A stretch of 8,948 nucleotides of DNA from contig JAITHM010000093.1 of assembly GCA_031279965.1 (NCBI GenBank), forward strand, positions 1 through 8,948. The letters are read 5' to 3'. Below, one piece after another: positions 5,292 through 8,948 of the stretch (positions are counted from its first letter, which is position 1; every line of letters begins with the position of its first letter). A program made the position numbers and the translations under genes. The notes below the pieces were generated by a model, which ran no database searches, was not told the origin of the DNA, and worked only from the letters and a program-made list of their open reading frames with translations. This DNA comes from Spirochaetaceae bacterium. GTDB lineage: Bacteria; Spirochaetota; Spirochaetia; Treponematales; Breznakiellaceae.

Positions 5292-7010
5292 TCATATCCT
5301 CCAGCTTACAGAAAGCTTTTTACTGTGCAGCACATCAGTACCAAAATCGAACATAAGCCGCGAGACAAACAGTGCGGTAAAGACCGAACTGAAAACGCCA
5401 ATGGCAAGACTTACCGCAAAGCCCTGAATCGGCCCGGAACCAAGCTGTGACAAAAAAAGCGCCGCGATAAATGTCGTGATATTTGAATCCATAATTGCCC
5501 AGAATGCTTTGTTAAAACCCGCTTCAACGGCGGCTTTTCGCGTCTTGCCTAGTTTAAGCTCCTCTTTTATGCGTTCAAAGATGATGACGTTAGCATCTAC
5601 CGCCATTCCTATGGTAAGAATAAAGCCCGCTATACTCGGCAGCGTCAAGGTAAAATTAAAGGCAGACAACACGCTAAACATGATATAAATGTTGAGGAAC
5701 TGGGCAACAACGGCATTAAACCCAGCGGCTTTATAAAATGCAAGCATAAAAATCATTACAATGCCCAAACCGCCCAAAAGCGCTTTAAGCCCCTGTTCAA
5801 TGTAATCCGCCCCCAGTGCCGCGCCGATGCTCTGTTGTTGAATTACTTCAAGCTCGACAGGAAGCGCCGCGGTACGCAGTATGAGCGCAAGATTATTTGC
5901 TTCATCGGCATTAAAACCCGAAATACTCATGTTGGTGCGTATCCCTTCGCGTATCTTTGGCGCGGAACGGATGCGGTTATCCAGTACAACAGCAAGCGGT
6001 TTATCAACATTTTCTGACGTAAGCTTCCAGAAAATCTCGCCGCCTTCATCATCAAGCGTAACCGCAACGTGCGGCGTACCGTCAAAATTATCTCGTGAAA
6101 CCGACGCGCTTTTTATATGATTGCCATCAAGCCCAATTTCCTTTTTAACAACAAGATAGTGCGAAAACATATCAAGTCCGTATTCATCTTTAACATACAC
6201 ACCAAGCGGTTCGCAGTCTTCAGGCACAATTGAGCTGTCTATCAGCTTTCCATCACCATCGAATGTAGAAAATGGATTTGTCGCATAATAACTCTGAAAA
6301 GTCTGTGTCGCTGTTTCGTCCACAAGACGCAAATTCAAGGTGCCTTTTCCCATGACAATATCATTGATGCGTTCAGGGTCGGCCGTGCCGGGAATTTCCA
6401 CATAAATTTGATCTACGCCCTGCCGCCGAATAACCGGTTCGGTAAGACCAAAGCGGTCAATGCGGCTGTTAAGCACTTCCAGTGCCTGATCCATCGCCTC
6501 TGACGTTTCTGTGTCAGACATGGAATGACCAAGCTTCTCGGCATAGGCCGCTAAATTGGCCTGAAGCACAATGGAAAGTCCGCCAGAAAGGTCAAGGCCA
6601 AGCTGAACGGCATTTTTCTGGAGTTTTTTAAGCTCCAAAATCCGCTCGCGCACTTCAGTTTCAATAAGATTTTGTACAATCTGGGGATTTTCAAAGCTTA
6701 ACAGCGTTGATTTTGCATTCCATTGTTCAGGCTTAGCCATATTTCGCGCTTCACGGGCATCTTTTGCCTCTGCATGAAGATAGGCAAGATCCTGGGGAAG
6801 CGCATCTTCTGCAACGGCGGCTTCGTACAAACGCTTATAATCTGCCGCCGCAATTTTTTTTGCGTCATCTCGAATCTGTTCCCGCGCCTGCAACGCAAGC
6901 TGTTTGTCTTCGGGCAACGTTAAAAAATACCACTTGATTGTTGGATATAGGAATGCAAAACAAAGTCCCATCACAACAAGAATTATCACAAATCGATACC
7001 GCTTGCTCAT
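5292..7010 (-). CDS. secD: Protein translocase subunit SecD
   Basis: SecD is the partner of SecF in the SecDF-YajC complex. The 572 residues are within the usual range. TM1 is about 6-24. A charged, helical region (about 32-130, rich in Ala, Glu, Lys and Arg) follows, then the conserved LGLDLSGGLSIVLQ (138-150) and the first periplasmic domain with LNSRIDRFGLTEPVIRRQG (180-198). The family block SGFNADEANNLALILRTAALP (364-384) precedes TM2 to TM6 (about 405-426, 431-451, 455-478, 505-521, 528-553). GMAVDANVIIFERIKEEL (468-485) is the TM4 signature carrying the Asp472 involved in proton movement. GGAG (7020-7017) lies 6 nt before the ATG, and 18 bp separate it from yajC, so yajC-secD-secF is one operon. 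The region between TM1 and LGLDLSGG has little resemblance to enterobacterial SecD; this is lineage divergence, not truncation. Confidence 0.95.
   Translation of the reverse strand: MSKRYRFVIILVVMGLCFAFLYPTIKWYFLTLPEDKQLALQAREQIRDDAKKIAAADYKRLYEAAVAEDALPQDLAYLHAEAKDAREARNMAKPEQWNAKSTLLSFENPQIVQNLIETEVRERILELKKLQKNAVQLGLDLSGGLSIVLQANLAAYAEKLGHSMSDTETSEAMDQALEVLNSRIDRFGLTEPVIRRQGVDQIYVEIPGTADPERINDIVMGKGTLNLRLVDETATQTFQSYYATNPFSTFDGDGKLIDSSIVPEDCEPLGVYVKDEYGLDMFSHYLVVKKEIGLDGNHIKSASVSRDNFDGTPHVAVTLDDEGGEIFWKLTSENVDKPLAVVLDNRIRSAPKIREGIRTNMSISGFNADEANNLALILRTAALPVELEVIQQQSIGAALGADYIEQGLKALLGGLGIVMIFMLAFYKAAGFNAVVAQFLNIYIMFSVLSAFNFTLTLPSIAGFILTIGMAVDANVIIFERIKEELKLGKTRKAAVEAGFNKAFWAIMDSNITTFIAALFLSQLGSGPIQGFAVSLAIGVFSSVFTALFVSRLMFDFGTDVLHSKKLSVSWRI
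5298..5302 (-). promoter_or_regulatory. Ribosome binding site that decides the secF start
   Basis: GGAGG on the minus strand, inside the last codons of secD. It is 8 nt before the ATG at 5289 and 2 nt before the ATG at 5295. Standard spacing favours 5289, and its position inside secD suggests translational coupling to secD termination at 5294-5292. Confidence 0.65.
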
Positions 7011-7028
7011 CTATAACTCCGCGCTTTG

Positions 7029-7436
7029 TTATTTTTCCGTGCTGGCGCCGCCGGTTTTTCCTTCTGTCTTCTCTTCGTCTTTGAAGATATCTTCAGTTTT
7101 TTGCGCATCTGTTACAGCAGCTATCGCGCTTCGGGAAAACTCAATCTTTGTTGTATCGTCTACTTTAACGACAACAGATTTATCTTTTACACTGGAAATT
7201 ATCCCGTGTATTCCGCCGATTGTGACGATTTTATCACCTTTTTTGAGGTTATCGAGCATTTTCTGCGTTTCTTTCTGTTTCTTATTTTGCGGCCTAATAA
7301 TCAAAAAATAGAAAATTGCAATAATAAGAATAAACGGGAGGAATGTAATAATTCCACCAGTAGCTCCTCCAGCCGCACCTTCAGCTGCCGCGGCAGGCGG
7401 CCCCGCCAAAAGCAATGGTAAGTTAATTGAAAACAT
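7029..7436 (-). CDS. yajC: Preprotein translocase accessory subunit YajC
   Basis: YajC is the small single-span partner of SecDF. From ATG 7436 it is 135 residues: an Ala/Gly-rich N-terminus, one membrane segment (about 28-48) ending in IIRPQNKKQKE, then the cytoplasmic domain with LKKGDKIVTIGGIHGIISSV, the diagnostic YajC block. The C-terminus is a charged Lys/Glu/Thr tail longer than in E. coli (about 110 aa). The start is taken at 7436, not the in-frame ATG at 7496. AAGGAA (7448-7443) sits 6 nt upstream of 7436, and the -35 and -10 hexamers lie between the two ATGs, so the longer form would not be transcribed. It is the first gene of yajC-secD-secF. Confidence 0.93.
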   Translation of the reverse strand: MFSINLPLLLAGPPAAAAEGAAGGATGGIITFLPFILIIAIFYFLIIRPQNKKQKETQKMLDNLKKGDKIVTIGGIHGIISSVKDKSVVVKVDDTTKIEFSRSAIAAVTDAQKTEDIFKDEEKTEGKTGGASTEK

Positions 7437-7467
7437 GATGACTTCCTTAATAATAACGATGACGGCA

Positions 7468-7496
7468 AGTTTATCAAAAAAACAAGCGCTTATCAA
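7468..7496 (-). promoter_or_regulatory. Promoter of the yajC-secD-secF operon
   Basis: Minus strand: TTGATA (7496-7491, 5 of 6), 17-nt spacer, TAAACT (7473-7468, 4 of 6). Expected start about 7461, giving a leader of about 25 nt that contains the AAGGAA ribosome binding site. It follows directly after the terminator of the upstream gene, so the secretion operon appears to be transcribed independently. Confidence 0.6.
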
Positions 7497-7524
7497 CCCA
7501 CCTGCGCAGGAACGGTGCGGAATA

Positions 7525-7554
7525 AAAAAGAGCGTCCCGCAGGACGCTCTTTTT
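7525..7554 (-). terminator. Intrinsic terminator of the glycine-rich protein gene
   Basis: A 13-bp perfect stem (AAAAAGAGCGTCC at 7525-7537 in plus-strand terms, pairing with 7542-7554) closes a 4-nt loop. On the minus strand the stem ends in a T tract (CTCTTTTTTATT), 20 nt after the stop codon of the gene at 7575. T runs flank both sides, so it could also stop plus-strand transcription. It insulates the glycine-rich gene from the yajC promoter. Confidence 0.9.
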
Positions 7555-7574
7555 GTTTTGGTGGAAGCGAAGGC

Positions 7575-8948
7575 TTAGTTGTTGTTGCTGATCCAGGTGA
7601 TGGTTGCCGTGCCGTTACCCCACTGACCGGCCACGGTGAGGGCCGGGGTGCTAACACGGTCTGAACGGACATAGTTTGTACCGCCCGCACCAGAGCTTAT
7701 AAGACCAGAGCCGTTCTGAGAATATCCTTTATATGGAGAGCCGGCATCAGCTGTAGTGATGGTACCGCCGCCATTAAAGCCGCCGCCACCTCCGCCGCGG
7801 CCTTCATTTAAACCGCCACTAAGCCCGTCCTGGCCTTTTTCAGTCGTGCTTTCACCAGGCTGAGGCGCATAAGTATCCGCTAATTCACTATTATGGTAAT
7901 ATGTCTTTCCTGCTTGGCTGCCGTTACCGCCTGGAATAGCTTTATTATCAGAACCAGAAGCTTGTGCCGCGCCGCCGCCGCCTGCGGCAACGGCAATGCG
8001 CGGGTCGCTGCCATTAAACGTGAGCAGCGTATTACTTTCACTGTCGCTCCAGAGCCGCACGTCCGTTGCCCCTCCGCCGGCTCCACCTGCCGAGTATGAA
8101 GCGTCGCTCCCAGATCTCGCTCCGCCGTTTCCTCCGCCGTTCCAGCCGCCATTCTTTGTAGAGTTATAATATCCGGCAGGCGTATTAAGCTTTGCGTACT
8201 TGTTTTCACTGCTATTATACGTAGCGGTTCCCTCTCCCTCGCCGCCGGTGCGAACGGCAAGTTCCGTGTTCGCGTTAAAGTTAAACTGCGCCGTTACATG
8301 GCCGCCTTTGCCGCCGGGCGCGGTATTGCTTTTTTTTGTCCACATGTGGCCGCCGGAACCGCCTTTCAGGTCAAACTGGTATTTCGCGTTGTGCGCCAGC
8401 GTAACTTTCTGCGCAACTTCCTGGTAACTCAACACCATCTCCGGAACAATTACCACAAGATTCGGGTTCGCGTTAAGCAGCGCCGTAAGCTGGCGCGCCT
8501 TGGCAACTATCGCAGGATAGTCATACTCCTGATAACTTTCGGTAATGGTTTCACTATCAGACACTACAATTTCGCGCTCTTTTGTCTCGCCAACTTTAAG
8601 CACGTTCAGCTCGCCCACCACGTTGCTGATAAGAACCGCCGCGCCGCTGTTTCTGGAAGGGTCTCCAACCGCCACTTTAGAATTGGCAAGCAACGCTTCG
8701 GCTTCGGTTATCTTCAGCTGAACTTTGCCCAGATCAGGATTCTCAGGCGGCGGCGCGTTTATCGAAATCCTATACTCGTTGACCTGCTCTTCGCCTTCTT
8801 CGTCCAGGGCCGTTACTTTTACCGTGATCATGTAGTCGTCAACGCCTTCGGGAGGATTGCTAAGGTAAAAAGTCCTGTCCGGTATCGGGATGGGAAACTT
8901 GTTGCTCACGATGGCAAGCGGACTTTCTACCGGAGCATCCGGATTTTC
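7575..8948 (-). CDS. Large exported or surface protein with C-terminal ALK-like glycine-rich domain (N-terminus outside window)
   Basis: The frame is open to the right edge (458 codons seen), so this is the 3' part of a longer gene. A GTG at 8909 is most likely an internal Val, since coding-like sequence (ENPDAPVESPLAI) continues upstream of it without a ribosome binding site. In order: an Ig/cadherin-like beta segment with DDYMITVKVTALDEEGEEQ and NEYRISIN (about 8860-8755); a second ENPD; a helical, charged linker with ITEAEALLANSKVAV and YPAIVAKARQLTALLNANPN (about 8735-8440); then, from about 8400, a glycine-rich domain running to the stop. That domain shows KYQFDLKGGSGG, APGGKGGHVTAQFNF, GGWNGGGNGGA, GGAGGGATDVRL, RIAVAAGGGGAA, GRGGGGGGFNGGG and a final GNGTATITWI, the order seen in the glycine-rich domain of ALK/LTK receptors and its bacterial relatives. 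It probably functions as a rigid adhesive or structural module. No LPXTG or membrane anchor follows. Domain call good; function unknown. Confidence 0.8.
   Translation of the reverse strand, partial: ENPDAPVESPLAIVSNKFPIPIPDRTFYLSNPPEGVDDYMITVKVTALDEEGEEQVNEYRISINAPPPENPDLGKVQLKITEAEALLANSKVAVGDPSRNSGAAVLISNVVGELNVLKVGETKEREIVVSDSETITESYQEYDYPAIVAKARQLTALLNANPNLVVIVPEMVLSYQEVAQKVTLAHNAKYQFDLKGGSGGHMWTKKSNTAPGGKGGHVTAQFNFNANTELAVRTGGEGEGTATYNSSENKYAKLNTPAGYYNSTKNGGWNGGGNGGARSGSDASYSAGGAGGGATDVRLWSDSESNTLLTFNGSDPRIAVAAGGGGAAQASGSDNKAIPGGNGSQAGKTYYHNSELADTYAPQPGESTTEKGQDGLSGGLNEGRGGGGGGFNGGGTITTADAGSPYKGYSQNGSGLISSGAGGTNYVRSDRVSTPALTVAGQWGNGTATITWISNNN

Noticed and set aside
7437..7496. Extended yajC start at 7496
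   Set aside because: The promoter hexamers lie inside this stretch, and the ribosome binding site fits ATG 7436; the extra 20 residues are not typical of YajC.
7740..8160. GC-rich CCGCC repeats as a DNA repeat or CRISPR-like array
   Set aside because: They are simply the Gly codons of the glycine-rich domain; there is no regular spacing or identical repeat unit.
8907..8909. GTG at 8909 as the start of the glycine-rich protein
   Set aside because: The frame stays open to the window edge with protein-like sequence (ENPDAPVESP) and no ribosome binding site precedes the GTG.

Overview
The window is compact bacterial chromosomal DNA of moderate GC, with ordinary Shine-Dalgarno sites. No RNA gene, CRISPR array, insertion sequence or integrase is visible. 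The separate yajC-secD-secF order, the divergent SecD/SecF periplasmic regions, and a YheO/DauR-type regulator beside a diacylglycerol-type glycosyltransferase suggest a spirochaete, perhaps Treponema-like. That assignment is an inference from remembered family resemblance, not from a marker gene.

Left part, plus strand: the window opens with the probable first 17 codons of a gene running leftward off the edge, with its own promoter and ribosome binding site. After a divergent intergenic region of about 220 bp comes ilvB (acetolactate synthase catalytic subunit). Ten bases later comes a GT4-family glycosyltransferase resembling lipid glucosyltransferases. No ilvN, ilvC or ilvD lies beside ilvB in this window.

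Middle, minus strand: a YheO-PAS/DauR-type transcription regulator ends exactly where the glycosyltransferase ends, with no bases between the two stop codons. Its start codon sits 5 nt after a perfect TATAAT and has no ribosome binding site, so it looks like a leaderless gene. A 207-bp gap separates it from the secretion genes.

Right part, minus strand: yajC-secD-secF forms a tight operon for the SecDF-YajC complex, which helps the SecYEG translocon finish protein export using the proton motive force. It has a recognisable promoter and is separated by a strong hairpin terminator from the upstream gene. That upstream gene is the 3' part of a large surface or exported protein: an Ig/cadherin-like segment, a helical linker, then a C-terminal glycine-rich domain of the kind found in the ALK/LTK receptors. 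It runs off the right edge, so its N-terminus and any signal peptide are unseen.

Most of the window is conventional. The points most worth following are the ALK-like glycine-rich protein, the leaderless regulator, the promoter lying almost on top of the ilvB start, the correct secF start, and the protein-like text in the secF-regulator gap.
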